Assembly: GCA_021295675.1 (NCBI GenBank)
Contig: JAGWBY010000037.1
Span: 1 to 11,901 of the forward strand
Direction: 5' to 3'
DNA length: 11,901 bases
Source: Candidatus Latescibacterota bacterium
GTDB lineage: Bacteria > Latescibacterota > UBA2968 > UBA8231
The notes below the pieces were generated by a model. The model saw only the letters and a list, made by a program, of their open reading frames with translations, made no database searches and was not told the origin of the DNA. Of this stretch, positions 1 to 7,012 are shown piece by piece (position 1 is the first letter of the stretch; each line of letters starts with the position of its first letter). A program made the translations under genes and the position numbers.

Positions 1-1
1 G

Positions 2-352
2 AGCGCCGAGCCCTATCCCGAGTTGTCCAGCTACACGCCGGAAAAGGACGATATAGGCTATCTGCTGCGGGCGACGGTCACCTATAACGATGGGCAGGGC
101 GACGGCAAAGATAAGCAGAGCGACCCGACGGCGACGGCGGTGGCTGTGCCGAGCGTGCCGCGGGATTTGACCACCGCGCCGGACGATGGGCAGATGCTGC
201 TCAGTTGGCGTGCGCCGTCGTCGGATGGGGAGTCGGCCATTACCGGCTAGGAGTATCGCCACAGTGCCGACGGAGGCACGACCTTGCCCGCCGGCTGTCC
301 GGTTAATGATTGGTGGATCGCTGACTCAAGAATTCACTACCTACCGCCCTAG
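2..352 (+). pseudogene. 3' fragment of a secreted Ig-like/fibronectin III protein with an in-frame stop
   Basis: The frame is open from base 2, so the gene begins before the window. The first 50 or so residues form a cell-surface repeat of the type YTP...D.G..LRATVTYNDG. A fibronectin III domain follows, starting near SVPRDLTTAPDDG with LLSWRAPSSDGES. The TAG at 248-250 falls exactly where such Fn3 domains carry Tyr: ITG-stop-EYRHSADGG. The same frame then keeps Fn3-like sequence as far as DWWIADS before a second TAG at 350-352. I read this as a nonsense mutation in a gene already cut short at its 3' end, since the next gene, on the other strand, ends at 374. Fn3 modules are extracellular adhesion or spacer domains. 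A TTG at 23 is in frame but is unlikely to be a real start. The Fn3 fragment at the far right of the window (about 11835 on) is of the same style. Confidence 0.7.
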
Positions 353-373
353 TACATCCACCGGAAAAATGCC

Positions 374-1339
374 CTATGGCCCCTGCCGGTGGCGCTCTTT
401 GAGTTGGCCCCAAGAGGTAGGCTGAACAGCGGTAAGCTGAAAACCATAGGGGTAGGCGATCTCTTTGCCACCAATAACCGCCGAAACAGGCATAAGAGAA
501 TTTTCAAAGATTCGATTCCAATCAAACCCTGGATACCATACTTCGTATAGGGCGAGTCCATAGTTTGCTAAAAAATAAACGTCACCCCATCCAGGCTGAA
601 CACTAAAACGAGTGACGAAAGCCGGACCGAAGCTTAATGGAGGGGGATAAAAAAGATCCCAATGGATTCTCAATCTTGCGTCCCAAGAAAAACGATGAAC
701 TAAAAGTGGTATTCGGACCGGGTCGTGTGCGTCGTATAGCACACGATAGGGTCGAGTGGGATACGTCTTGTCGCTCTGAAGTCCATCGGATCTGAGAGAA
801 TCATATTCGTAAGGCGGAGCAAAGTCATATAGGAGGATGTCTTGCTCCTGCTGGCGTACGAGTAGAACACCCGCATCGGAGAAGCGCACCTTTTGGCCGG
901 CCAAGCAGAGCGTGGGCACGGGCGGCCAATCGTATGGCTCGCTAAAGACAAAATACTCATGGCCCTCAATCGTCTCGGTATGGGTGATTTCAATGGTGAG
1001 CTCTCTCCTGTGGAATCTGAGGTCTTTAGGCGGCCGTTCCAAATCAGCCGAATTGGGAGGTAGAGGATATCCGGGTATCTCCATCGTCAGCTGATCTCTC
1101 AGCAGGCTCAAGGGGTCAAAGGCCTCCAAGTCATACACCCAGCCGAAAAAGATCTCGTAGTTGTAGCCGTAAACATCGTTCAGATATCCGTGCGTATAAG
1201 TCCACTGATTACCGACTTCCAACGGGAGAAAATCCATTGGGCTCCCCTCAAAGACTCCTTCGTCTTGCGCGTCGGCAGGCGAGGCCAATAGGACGCACAG
1301 CACCAGCGGAACTACGAGGCGCATCCATTGAGTTCCCAT
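374..1339 (-). CDS. Secreted protein of unknown function (LPL..GN.W.Y / SWGQLK family)
   Basis: This intact 321-residue protein has a signal peptide (residues 1 to about 24: hydrophobic LVVPLVLCVLLA, then ADA-Q). The ATG at 1339 is chosen because AAGGAG lies 8 bases upstream on the minus strand. The mature protein begins with LPLEVGNQWTY (residues 38-48), a motif seen at the start of many secreted bacterial proteins of unknown role, and is rich in aromatic residues and beta-strand-like alternation. Near the C-terminus it has AVIGG and then TSWGQLKE (308-315) with a short basic tail. The product of 6240-7010 has the same landmarks in the same order (WPLDKGNKWIY; AVIAG; SSWGEIKE), so the two are paralogues. 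It is transcribed away from the M6 peptidase gene at 1450, with 110 bases between the start codons. No catalytic motif was recognised. It ends in TAG. Confidence 0.85.
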   Translation of the reverse strand: MGTQWMRLVVPLVLCVLLASPADAQDEGVFEGSPMDFLPLEVGNQWTYTHGYLNDVYGYNYEIFFGWVYDLEAFDPLSLLRDQLTMEIPGYPLPPNSADLERPPKDLRFHRRELTIEITHTETIEGHEYFVFSEPYDWPPVPTLCLAGQKVRFSDAGVLLVRQQEQDILLYDFAPPYEYDSLRSDGLQSDKTYPTRPYRVLYDAHDPVRIPLLVHRFSWDARLRIHWDLFYPPPLSFGPAFVTRFSVQPGWGDVYFLANYGLALYEVWYPGFDWNRIFENSLMPVSAVIGGKEIAYPYGFQLTAVQPTSWGQLKERHRQGP

Positions 1340-1372
1340 AGGGCCAAACTCCTTTTGAAGGGAACGGGACGG

Positions 1373-1400
1373 AAGGCCACCCCAGACTGCGGCCTTTTTT
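1373..1400 (+). terminator. Rho-independent terminator-like hairpin between divergent genes
   Basis: AAGGCC (1373-1378) and GGCCTT (1391-1396) form a 6-bp stem with a 12-base loop, followed on the + strand by a T run ending at 1400. The polarity would stop rightward transcription just upstream of the M6 peptidase gene. It could block antisense read-through from the 374-1339 region, or act as an attenuator if a promoter lies between 1340 and 1372. The stem is short, so this is tentative. Confidence 0.4.
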
Positions 1401-1449
1401 CATGATATGGAGAAGGGTACCGGCACACAAGCTCTTTTGGGAGGGTATT

Positions 1450-2772
1450 ATGCTTTTTCGTGTATTCATGCTGCTTAGCCTGTATGCGACGAGCGCACAC
1501 GGCCAAGACTTTGTATGTGGGTATGTTTTTGACGAGATAGACGAGGCAGAGGTGAGAGGCATGTCGCCTTACCCGTCTCTTGGTCTTGGGTCAGATGTGT
1601 TGGGCCTGTCGTCTCACGCGGATCCGATCAATGTGCTGGTTCTGTTTGGGAAGTTTCCGGGGGAGATTCATGAACGTACCGGCCTGCCTCTGGAGGAGGC
1701 CGTACTACTGGATACGTACAGATTCGCCGATCGAGACGGTAATGAGACCCGTCTCAGCACCCAGCTCGTGGACCCAACGGTTGAGGGCAGTCTGGCGCAC
1801 TATTTCGAAGAGATGTCCAATGGGAATCTGCATTTAGCAAGTGCCGACGACGATGCTCCAACAACATGGTATGACGGGACCGCGGATCCGGGTTTGGGCA
1901 CCCCCTGTTCGGTTCGGAATTGGTCGAATGCTCTGGAAGAGTTTTCCCATGCCGTGCTCCACGACGCCTACAATAACCGCGCTAGGGACAACGTTGATTT
2001 TACTAACGTCGACTTGGTCGCCGTGATTACGCCGCGTGGAATGGGCAACAACCGTTGCCCTAATGGGACGTTTTTCAGGTCTCTCGGTTGGACCTCAAGC
2101 GATGGTGCCGTAACAATTAACAGGGCCATCACGTCGGATCGGAATTACTATTTTTCTTACATGGTGGGGGTGATGGCGCACGAGTACGGGCACGCCCTGT
2201 GGCTGCCCGAGCTTTTTGACCGCACCAACGCTCTCTATAGCGGTGCCGCTCCTTCTGATCACAGCGCTGGCGTTGGCTACTGGGGGGTGATGGGCAGAGG
2301 GACCACTGGCTACGAAGTAGGGGGTTTTCCAGACGGCCCAACCCCGATGTCGGCGTGGTCGCGGGCCGAGGTGGGCTGGATCACGCCGCAGCCGGTGAGC
2401 ACAGATCAGACAAACCTGGCAATACACGCCACCAACTCTGCCTCTCCCAATGTGATCAGGATTTCGGTGCTCAATAACACCGATGAGTATTTCCTGTTGT
2501 CCAACCGGCAGAGTGGTACTACAGGTAGCTACTACGATGACTTCTTGGAACAGAGCGGGTTGTTGATCTGGCACATCGACGAATCCGTAAGACCCCATCT
2601 CCCTCGAGAAAATCCAGCAGGTTCGATGAATTCGTCTTCATGTGGGTCTGGCTGCCCGTCGCGGTTGGCGTCGCCGGCTGGGCCCGCAGGCGGGTCGGCC
2701 AGCACTTCGCTGATGACGACGTTGGCTGCGGCGAGGGATGGGAGCAAGAGCAGCGTCAGCAGAGCGAGGTGA
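1450..2772 (+). pseudogene. M6-family metalloprotease, C-terminally truncated at an inverted junction
   Basis: This encodes a secreted zinc metalloprotease of the M6 (immune inhibitor A-like) type. The start at 1450 is preferred over an upstream in-frame ATG at 1402 because GGGAGG sits about 5 bases before it and a signal peptide follows directly (MLFRVFMLLSLYATSAHGQ). Family landmarks in order: VLVLFGKFPGE, GSLAHYFEEMSNGNLHL, the zinc motif HEYGH at residues 244-248 followed by LPELFD, the Met-turn GYWGVMG at 276-282, and GLLIWHIDESV at about 370-380. After HIDESV the expected continuation is lost. From about 2621 the frame reads antisense through the start of an LTD protein gene, giving a low-complexity Ser/Gly/Ala tail to the stop at 2772. 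The catalytic core is complete, so a product could be made, but everything C-terminal is missing. No M6 propeptide is seen. The gene is divergent from 374-1339. Confidence 0.82.
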
Positions 2773-2795
2773 TATCGGAGGCAGCACATGCCCAT
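2622..2795 (-). pseudogene. N-terminal fragment of a lamin-tail-domain (LTD) secreted protein
   Basis: Reading leftward from the ATG at 2795, 58 residues can be assigned: a signal peptide (LALLTLLLLPSLAAA), then VVISEVLADPPAG, GDANRDGQPD and DEFIE. This is the characteristic opening of bacterial lamin-tail domains (normally continuing DEFIELVN). Immediately after DEFIE (about base 2622) the frame runs into antisense M6 protease sequence, so only the first third or so of one LTD remains. LTD proteins are extracellular, often attached to nucleases or adhesion modules; which one this was cannot be told. No good ribosome-binding site is visible before 2795, so the remnant is probably silent. It converges tail-to-tail on the truncated M6 gene. 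Confidence 0.7.
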
Positions 2796-2854
2796 TAATC
2801 GACCCGTGGAAGAGGTTTTAAAAGCAATACAGTTTAGTGAACCAATGGTGCTAG

Positions 2855-2936
2855 TCGGTTGACCGTGGTCGAGGCCGTTCCTACGCGGAGGGTTGTCCCT
2901 CTTGCAACGTGAGAGCGTTGCCATGACCACGACCGA
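2855..2936. repeat. Structured palindromic element with nested hairpins
   Basis: An outer interrupted stem (TCGG 2855-2858 with CCGA 2933-2936; CGTGGTC 2864-2870 with GACCACG 2925-2931) encloses two perfect hairpins: GAGGG/CCCTC with loop TTGT (2888-2901) and GCAACG/CGTTGC with loop TGAGAG (2904-2921). This makes a branched fold of about 80 bases in a gene-free stretch between the LTD fragment and a transposase stub. It may be a REP/MITE-like mobile palindrome or a structured RNA. No other copy was noticed in this window, and it does not fit a tRNA. Confidence 0.4.
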
Positions 2937-2978
2937 GTTCGAGTTATAATAACCCTGTTTTATCGCATCGACAATCAT

Positions 2979-3143
2979 ATGTGTGTGCCTACACATTCTC
3001 AAGCGGCCTTATCGCCCAGCGAGACGGTTACGCTGGGGGTATTGTATGCGCTCCAAGGCGGCAGCCAGCGCACCTTCTACCGCTGGCTGGATGAACTAAG
3101 CAATTTTCGTATATTGGGCCTCATCTTGCCATCATTACCGTAG
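2979..3143 (+). pseudogene. N-terminal stub of a transposase
   Basis: A 54-codon frame from ATG 2979 to TAG 3141-3143. It contains ALSPSETVTLGVLYALQGG followed by RTFYRWLDEL, the pattern seen near the N-terminus of a class of DDE transposases (LS.SE..TL..L.AL.G...R.FYRWL). None of the catalytic Asp/Glu motifs follow, because the frame ends shortly after. It is therefore a decayed 5' end of an insertion sequence, too short to be active. A TATAAT-like hexamer at 2945-2950 may be its old promoter. The family assignment is from pattern memory and is not firm. Confidence 0.5.
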
Positions 3144-3328
3144 CTTTTGGGAGGCATTTCGTTGTGATCCGGTGCATTCGCGGTTCCCATCTCATGGGCC
3201 TTGAAGGCCGAGAAAAAATAGTATCATGCGCGCTCTTGTCGTTGTGCAGTGCTCGCCAAAGCGGGGACGAAAACAAGGCACCGCCAAGTATCGCCATGAG
3301 GCCGGTCTAAGCAGATAAGGAGAATGCG
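3144..3328. other. Gene-free stretch before the beta-helix gene
   Basis: No supported reading frame on either strand. It holds two small palindromes, CCCAT-CTC-ATGGG near 3187-3199 and GGCCTTGAAGGCC just after. An A run rather than a T run follows them, so they are not terminators. The last bases carry AAGGAG, the ribosome-binding site for the gene starting at 3329. Confidence 0.5.
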
Positions 3329-4298
3329 ATGAAACGCACCGTGGCTTTGCGTGGGATGCGATGGCTGGTGCTCCTGGTGGTTTTTCAGGCGGGCGATATA
3401 GCCGCTGAGGCCGCGCAGGAAACCGATGAGCCCGATTCCCTTCGCCACTACTGGACGGGTCGGATCGAACAGGACACAACTTGGCGCGACACGGTGTATG
3501 TCGGCGGCGATGTGACGATTGTGTCGGGAGTAACCCTGACTCTTGCTCCTGATACGAAGGTCCACTTTCTGCCCTACCGCGATGAGACCCAAGCCGGCTT
3601 GGACTCCACCCGCGCGGAACTGATCGTCGAGGGGCGGCTGCATGCCCAAGCCGGCGGCATCGTCTTTTGTTCGGCGGATGCTTCATCGTTGGGGGCCGAC
3701 TGGTATGGCCTTGTCGTCGAGCGGGGCGGCCTGGCCGACGTATCCCACGCCACGATACGAGATGGCCGATGCCAAGAGGGGCGGACGCGTCACGATGGAC
3801 CATATCTCCTTTGCCAATTGCGGTAAGCCGACCGGCACGTCGCAGAATAGCCCAAGACCGCCAAAAGTACCTACTCGGAGAGCGAACGAGGCATGGCAGG
3901 CAAGTAAACGGATTGGGAGCAAGTTAATCGGCGGTACTTTTACGGGTTACGTTTCTGGTATTATGTTAGGGAGAATTATGCCTTTCGGCTATTTTACTTG
4001 GTTGATTTCCTATCCGATTGGAACTGCGGTCGGGGTGAGTGCAAGCGATTCGTACGATCGTTTCCTCTATTCACTGAGCGGTAGTCTTTTGGGAGCTGGA
4101 GGATCCATCCTACTTATCAACGACATTGATATTCTTGAGCCTTTTGGCCCCTTTGCTATATCTTCGCCTTTTATGGCTACACTGGCTTCCGAGTTGTCTC
4201 GCAAATCTCCAGAACCCAGACATTCCGGTCGTTTATCCGTTATTCTAGGGCCCGACTTCCGAGGGACTTGGTCAGCAGTAGCCACGTTGCGATTTTGA
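3329..4298 (+). pseudogene. Secreted beta-helix protein with glycine-rich LRF C-terminal domain, frameshifted
   Basis: ATG 3329 has AAGGAG 6-7 bases upstream. Residues 1 to about 28 form a signal peptide. Residues 40-145 resemble right-handed beta-helix/parallel-strand modules: GDVTIVSGVTLTLAPDTKVHF, ELIVEGRLHAQ, GADWYGLVV, SHATIRDG. The first frame then ends at 3826, but the frame ending at 4298 picks up the same domain at once (DAKRGGRVTMDHISFANCG). One extra base is the simplest cause: removing a C from the CC at 3766-3767 reads TIRDG-DAKRGG without a gap. From about 3890 the second frame holds the glycine-rich hydrophobic domain shared with the 8509 and 9188 genes, starting ASKRIGSKLIGG and ending SAVATLRF, stop. 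As written, only a short protein lacking the C-terminal domain would be made. Base composition falls from GC-rich to more AT-rich near 3880, which suggests an old fusion. Confidence 0.75.
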
Positions 4299-4314
4299 TG
4301 GAGGTGTAGGGAGA

Positions 4315-4383
4315 ATGCCTAATTCCAATCAGTACTCAGGTTGGCTGAATAGGTCTGTCTGTCGTCGAAATACGGATCGTTAG
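4315..4383 (+). other. Possible 22-codon start of a lost gene
   Basis: GGAGG at 4301-4305 and ATG at 4315 follow the LRF stop at 4298 and open a 22-codon frame that ends in TAG at the left edge of the candidate MITE. It may be the stub of a downstream gene destroyed by that insertion. No family is recognisable, so this is a weak call. Confidence 0.2.
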
Positions 4384-4524
4384 AGACGTTTTAAAATTCC
4401 TCGTGCCGTCCTTTGCGCATAAAAAGAATCTAGGAGCAAGGGCAGCTCGCCCTCGAAAAAGGCTCATCTCAGAGCCTCTTGAACGGTGCTCAACACGGTC
4501 CAACATGAGTTTTAAAACAGTTTC
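4383..4524. mobile_element. Candidate 142-bp MITE with terminal inverted repeats
   Basis: The left end reads GAGACGTTTTAAAATTC (4383-4399). The right end, reversed, reads GAAACTGTTTTAAAACTC. These are imperfect inverted repeats around a shared TTTTAAAA core. Both ends are flanked by TTA (4380-4382 and 4525-4527), a 3-bp duplication of the TNA kind made by some IS5-family elements; extended by one base it reads TTAG. The interior has no gene but two hairpins: AGGGC/GCCCT near 4439-4453 and AGGCTC/GAGCCT at 4460-4477. It would need an IS5-type transposase in trans. An IS5-family transposase lies at 5409, but its visible left end is not clearly the same. Confidence 0.4.
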
Positions 4525-4562
4525 TTAGAAAGTTAGTTACTCACCAAATAGAGGATACAAGA

Positions 4563-5099
4563 ATGAGAATATATAGGATGGCCATAATTGTATCGTTGGC
4601 AGGACTCTTGGTTGAGAATTTGTATGCGGATACAGCCATCGACTCCTTATCCTTGGCACATAAGTTTTCGCCCATACTGGTACTTACGAAAGATGAAAGT
4701 GGTGAATATGGAACCATTCGCGTGACAAAACCTGAACCAGTTGAAATTATGGGAGCTCAATCTGCTGATCCTCTACAATTTTATGTAGGAACTTTAAGTA
4801 AGAAATTTAGAGATTTGGACTGGAGCTCACTCAATGATAGTAATTGGAATCCTCTACCGTATCCTAATGTTGATTTTTCACGAAGTCACTTCGCTTTTCT
4901 TTGGGGAGGTCAATACTTTGGAAGTCCTTTTTTGGATGGACAACTACAATCAGCAGGGTACTACTTTATCTTACCTTACTTTGATTATCTCGGTACTACT
5001 TCAGATGTGTGGAATAGTGTTTACTTTGGCGAAGGGGATTATGCTGACATCAACAATAAGTATAAGGGGCAAGACCAAGGCGATTGCATTATAAGTTGA
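4563..5099 (+). pseudogene. Vps62/DUF946-like secreted protein, truncated by insertion sequences
   Basis: ATG 4563 follows AGAGGA. Residues 1-22 are a signal peptide (MAIIVSLAGLLVENLYA). The mature start carries the family signature shared with two other genes here: AHKFSPILVLTKD, then KPEPVEIMGA (residues 57-65). Further in, HFAFLWGGQYFG and PYFDYLGTTSDVW...YF match FAFLTGYKGLIFG and THFDYPGIDAASWYAAYY in the 10352 gene. The diagnostic HEGDW half of the domain is absent: the frame ends at 5099, about where ISAs1-type sequence begins. Roughly the first half of the domain survives. The gene is visibly AT-rich compared with its left neighbour. The function of bacterial Vps62-like proteins is not established. 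Confidence 0.68.
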
Positions 5100-5188
5100 T
5101 TTTTACCATGGGGTTATGTTACTTTTTCTCGTTCTATGGAGCTTCGGTTCCCGTCCTTCCATTTTCCTATTGATTGGAGTGTTTGTTG

Positions 5189-5347
5189 ATGCCCTCCTCG
5201 TCTTCGGGGTTGCTGGATTATTTGGCCGATATCCCCGACCCGCGTATCGAGCGTTGTCGGGCGCATCGCTTGATTGATATCCTCATGATTGCCGTGTGTG
5301 GGGCTATCTGCGGGGCCGATAGCTGGGTGGCGATTGCCGAATGTTGA
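5189..5347 (+). pseudogene. ISAs1-family transposase, N-terminal remnant
   Basis: ATG 5189 lies 8 bases after GGAG. The 52-residue frame contains GLLDYLADIPDPRIERCRAH, LIDILMIAVCGAICGADSWVAIAE, the well-known N-terminal segment of ISAs1-family (H-repeat) transposases. The family normally continues EFG and then runs several hundred residues further to the DDE catalytic domain. Here the frame breaks right after AIAE, at about 5341, where the IS5-family element starts. The 3' remainder of the ISAs1 element is not found on the far side of that element, so it was deleted. The ISAs1 insertion itself appears to have cut the Vps62-like gene ending at 5099. Confidence 0.78.
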
Positions 5348-6179
5348 GTTAAAAGCTGTTTTGTATGTTATTTGGCTCCATCGCTCTTTTCGATAGGAGG
5401 CTTGTGGTATGGCTGGGTATCCCAGTGACTTGACCGATGAAGAATGGGCTTTGCTGGCTCCTTTCTTTGCTCGCCCAGATCCTCGGGGCAATTCGGACAA
5501 GTATGCCAAACGGGATGTGGTCAATGCCATTTTCTATGTGGTCAAGGGTGGCATCCCGTGGCGGATGCTACCGTTGGATTTTCCGCCGTGGGACACCGTT
5601 TATGACCATTACCGGCGTTGGAATCAACGCGGGGTGTGGGAACAAGCCCCTGATGCGCTCAATGAGCAAGCTCGGCACCAGCAGGGCAAAAACAAGCATC
5701 CTACCTATGTCTTGGTAGACTCGCAATCGATTAAGACCCAATATGCCAGTCAAGATCGAGGCACCGATGGGGGAAAAAAGATCAAAGGACGTAAACGCCA
5801 TCTGGCCACCGATACGCTGGGTAATATGCTGACCGTCCAAGTCCATGCGGCCAATGTGGCCGATACCAGCCAAGGATGGGACGTCTGCGACCAAGTCGCG
5901 GAAAAGTATGATTCGATAGAAGCCTTCTGCGGCGACCAAGGATGTTGGGGAACCACCGTCGAATTCGTCGAAAACCTGTTGGGGATGCGACTGGATATAG
6001 CCGATAAGCCAACCCAAGGGTTCCAAGTGGTGCCCAAACGGTGGATCATCGAAAGCACCTTGGCTTGGTTGGGCGGATTTCGTCGCTTGGCCAAGGACTT
6101 TGAAATACTCACTCGCTCCGCAGAAAATATGATTCGTATCGCCATGATAAAGATTACTGTCGTGTACTTAGCCGCTTGA
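5345..6179 (+). mobile_element. IS5-family insertion sequence, right end apparently lost
   Basis: The left boundary is set where the ISAs1 reading frame breaks. The sequence starting GAGTTAAAAGCTGTTTTG is a plausible left terminal repeat. No inverted copy of it is visible between the transposase stop (6179) and the next gene (6240), so the right end seems to be deleted or strongly diverged. The element contains one transposase gene and sits inside an ISAs1 remnant. Confidence 0.55.
5409..6179 (+). CDS. IS5-family DDE transposase
   Basis: This full-length 256-residue transposase catalyses cut-and-paste-type transposition of its element. The family opening is present (YPSDLTDEEWALLAPFF; NAIFYVVKGGIPWRMLP; PPWDTVYDHYRRW). 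All three catalytic residues are visible: D104 in VLVDSQSIKT, D176 in FCGDQGCWG, and E215 in RWIIESTLAWLGGFRRL, together with the usual GKKIKGRKRH segment. ATG 5409 has GGAGG about 9 bases upstream (GGAGGCTTGTGGT). The gene is intact, so the protein may be active even if the right end of the element is gone, and could mobilise related ends elsewhere. The subgroup (IS1031- or ISL2-like) is a guess. Confidence 0.9.
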   Translation: MAGYPSDLTDEEWALLAPFFARPDPRGNSDKYAKRDVVNAIFYVVKGGIPWRMLPLDFPPWDTVYDHYRRWNQRGVWEQAPDALNEQARHQQGKNKHPTYVLVDSQSIKTQYASQDRGTDGGKKIKGRKRHLATDTLGNMLTVQVHAANVADTSQGWDVCDQVAEKYDSIEAFCGDQGCWGTTVEFVENLLGMRLDIADKPTQGFQVVPKRWIIESTLAWLGGFRRLAKDFEILTRSAENMIRIAMIKITVVYLAA

Positions 6180-6239
6180 TACACACCGTCTGTTACGCCA
6201 CGTGAATGGATAAAGTCGAGATAAGAGGAGGAGGCTATA

Positions 6240-7010
6240 ATGAGGGCAATGAGGACATTGATTTTTTCTATCATTGGAGTTTGGGGTAGTATCGTGATAA
6301 CCCAGGCGGAGACCAACACGAATTATTGGCCTTTGGATAAGGGGAATAAATGGATATATGAGCATACAATAGGAGTTCTAAACGCAAAGGGGTTACGAAT
6401 CGATTTTCAAGAGCAAGTCACTTTAGAAGTATTAGATGAAGAAGAAAGAGCGGACAAAACCTACTTTCGTCTTAATACGGGTCAATTGATTCGCAAAAAT
6501 GAAAAAGGGGATATTCTCGAATACAATGATAGGTTTGATGAGATACAAGATACGGAAATGTTAGTTTTTGATTTCTCTTCGCTTACGACTAGAGATGATG
6601 AGACCTTTGCCTATCGCGTTCCCTATCAAGTTATGCCTCCAACTATTGGAGGGCAATCTCTGCCACAGGATCCTTCTGTTACAAGGTTTCTTATGTATAG
6701 AAATTTTTACAGAGTTGGGCTCGACGATCTCTTTATGCCACTAGGATTAGCAAATGTACTTGTTTGTTCCTTCTCATATCCACTCCTCGACCCAATCTCA
6801 GAGGGTATTGTAGGTATTGTATTTGCGCCTCATATAGGCATTGTCAGTTCAGGAATAGCGGGTAATGATGTGGGAGAGTTTGAGATCTATTTGCTTGTAG
6901 AGGCTGTAATTGCTGGGGAACAGAAATTTCCCACGAATATATCAACCTCCTCATGGGGCGAGATAAAAGAAATTACTGTTCGAAAAACAAAACCAAAAAA
7001 AGGAGATTGA
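6240..7010 (+). CDS. Secreted protein of unknown function, paralogue of the 374-1339 product
   Basis: ATG 6240 is preceded by a strong AGGAGGAGG with 5-6 bases of spacing. Residues 1-23 form a signal peptide (TLIFSIIGVWGSIVITQA). The 256-residue product shares the landmarks of the 374-1339 protein: WPLDKGNKWIY at 30-40, a central MLVFDF segment, then VEAVIAGEQK and SSWGEIKE (237-244) with a Lys-rich tail. It is AT-rich, unlike the 374-1339 gene. Its TGA overlaps the ATG of the following M6 peptidase gene (TGATGATG at 7008-7015), which implies an operon and translational coupling. No enzyme motif was recognised. A role linked to the adjacent peptidase is possible but inferred. Confidence 0.82.
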   Translation: MRAMRTLIFSIIGVWGSIVITQAETNTNYWPLDKGNKWIYEHTIGVLNAKGLRIDFQEQVTLEVLDEEERADKTYFRLNTGQLIRKNEKGDILEYNDRFDEIQDTEMLVFDFSSLTTRDDETFAYRVPYQVMPPTIGGQSLPQDPSVTRFLMYRNFYRVGLDDLFMPLGLANVLVCSFSYPLLDPISEGIVGIVFAPHIGIVSSGIAGNDVGEFEIYLLVEAVIAGEQKFPTNISTSSWGEIKEITVRKTKPKKGD

Positions 7011-7012
7011 TG

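Noticed and set aside
248..250. Genetic-code reassignment of TAG
   Set aside because: The intact 374-1339 gene ends in TAG in a sensible place, and only one in-frame TAG inside a domain was seen.
358..392. Terminator from the CCACCGG/CCGGTGG inverted repeat at the end of the 374-1339 gene
   Set aside because: The 7-bp stem encloses a 21-base loop that includes the stop codon, and no T run follows on the minus strand.
2855..2936. A tRNA or tmRNA gene in the branched palindrome
   Set aside because: No T-arm with paired stem around GTTCGAG, no acceptor pairing, and no anticodon arm of the right size on either strand.
2532..3002. A single 156-residue minus-strand gene
   Set aside because: Only 2622-2795 looks like a protein family (signal peptide plus LTD). 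The left part is antisense to the M6 protease and the right part has no ribosome-binding site or family pattern.
3192..3803. A 203-residue minus-strand gene opposite the beta-helix gene
   Set aside because: Arg/Pro/Ser-rich low-complexity translation typical of the antisense of GC-rich coding DNA; the + strand has a clear signal peptide and ribosome-binding site.
5568..6319. Minus-strand frames opposite the IS5-family transposase
   Set aside because: They are shadows of a transposase with a complete DDE triad on the + strand.
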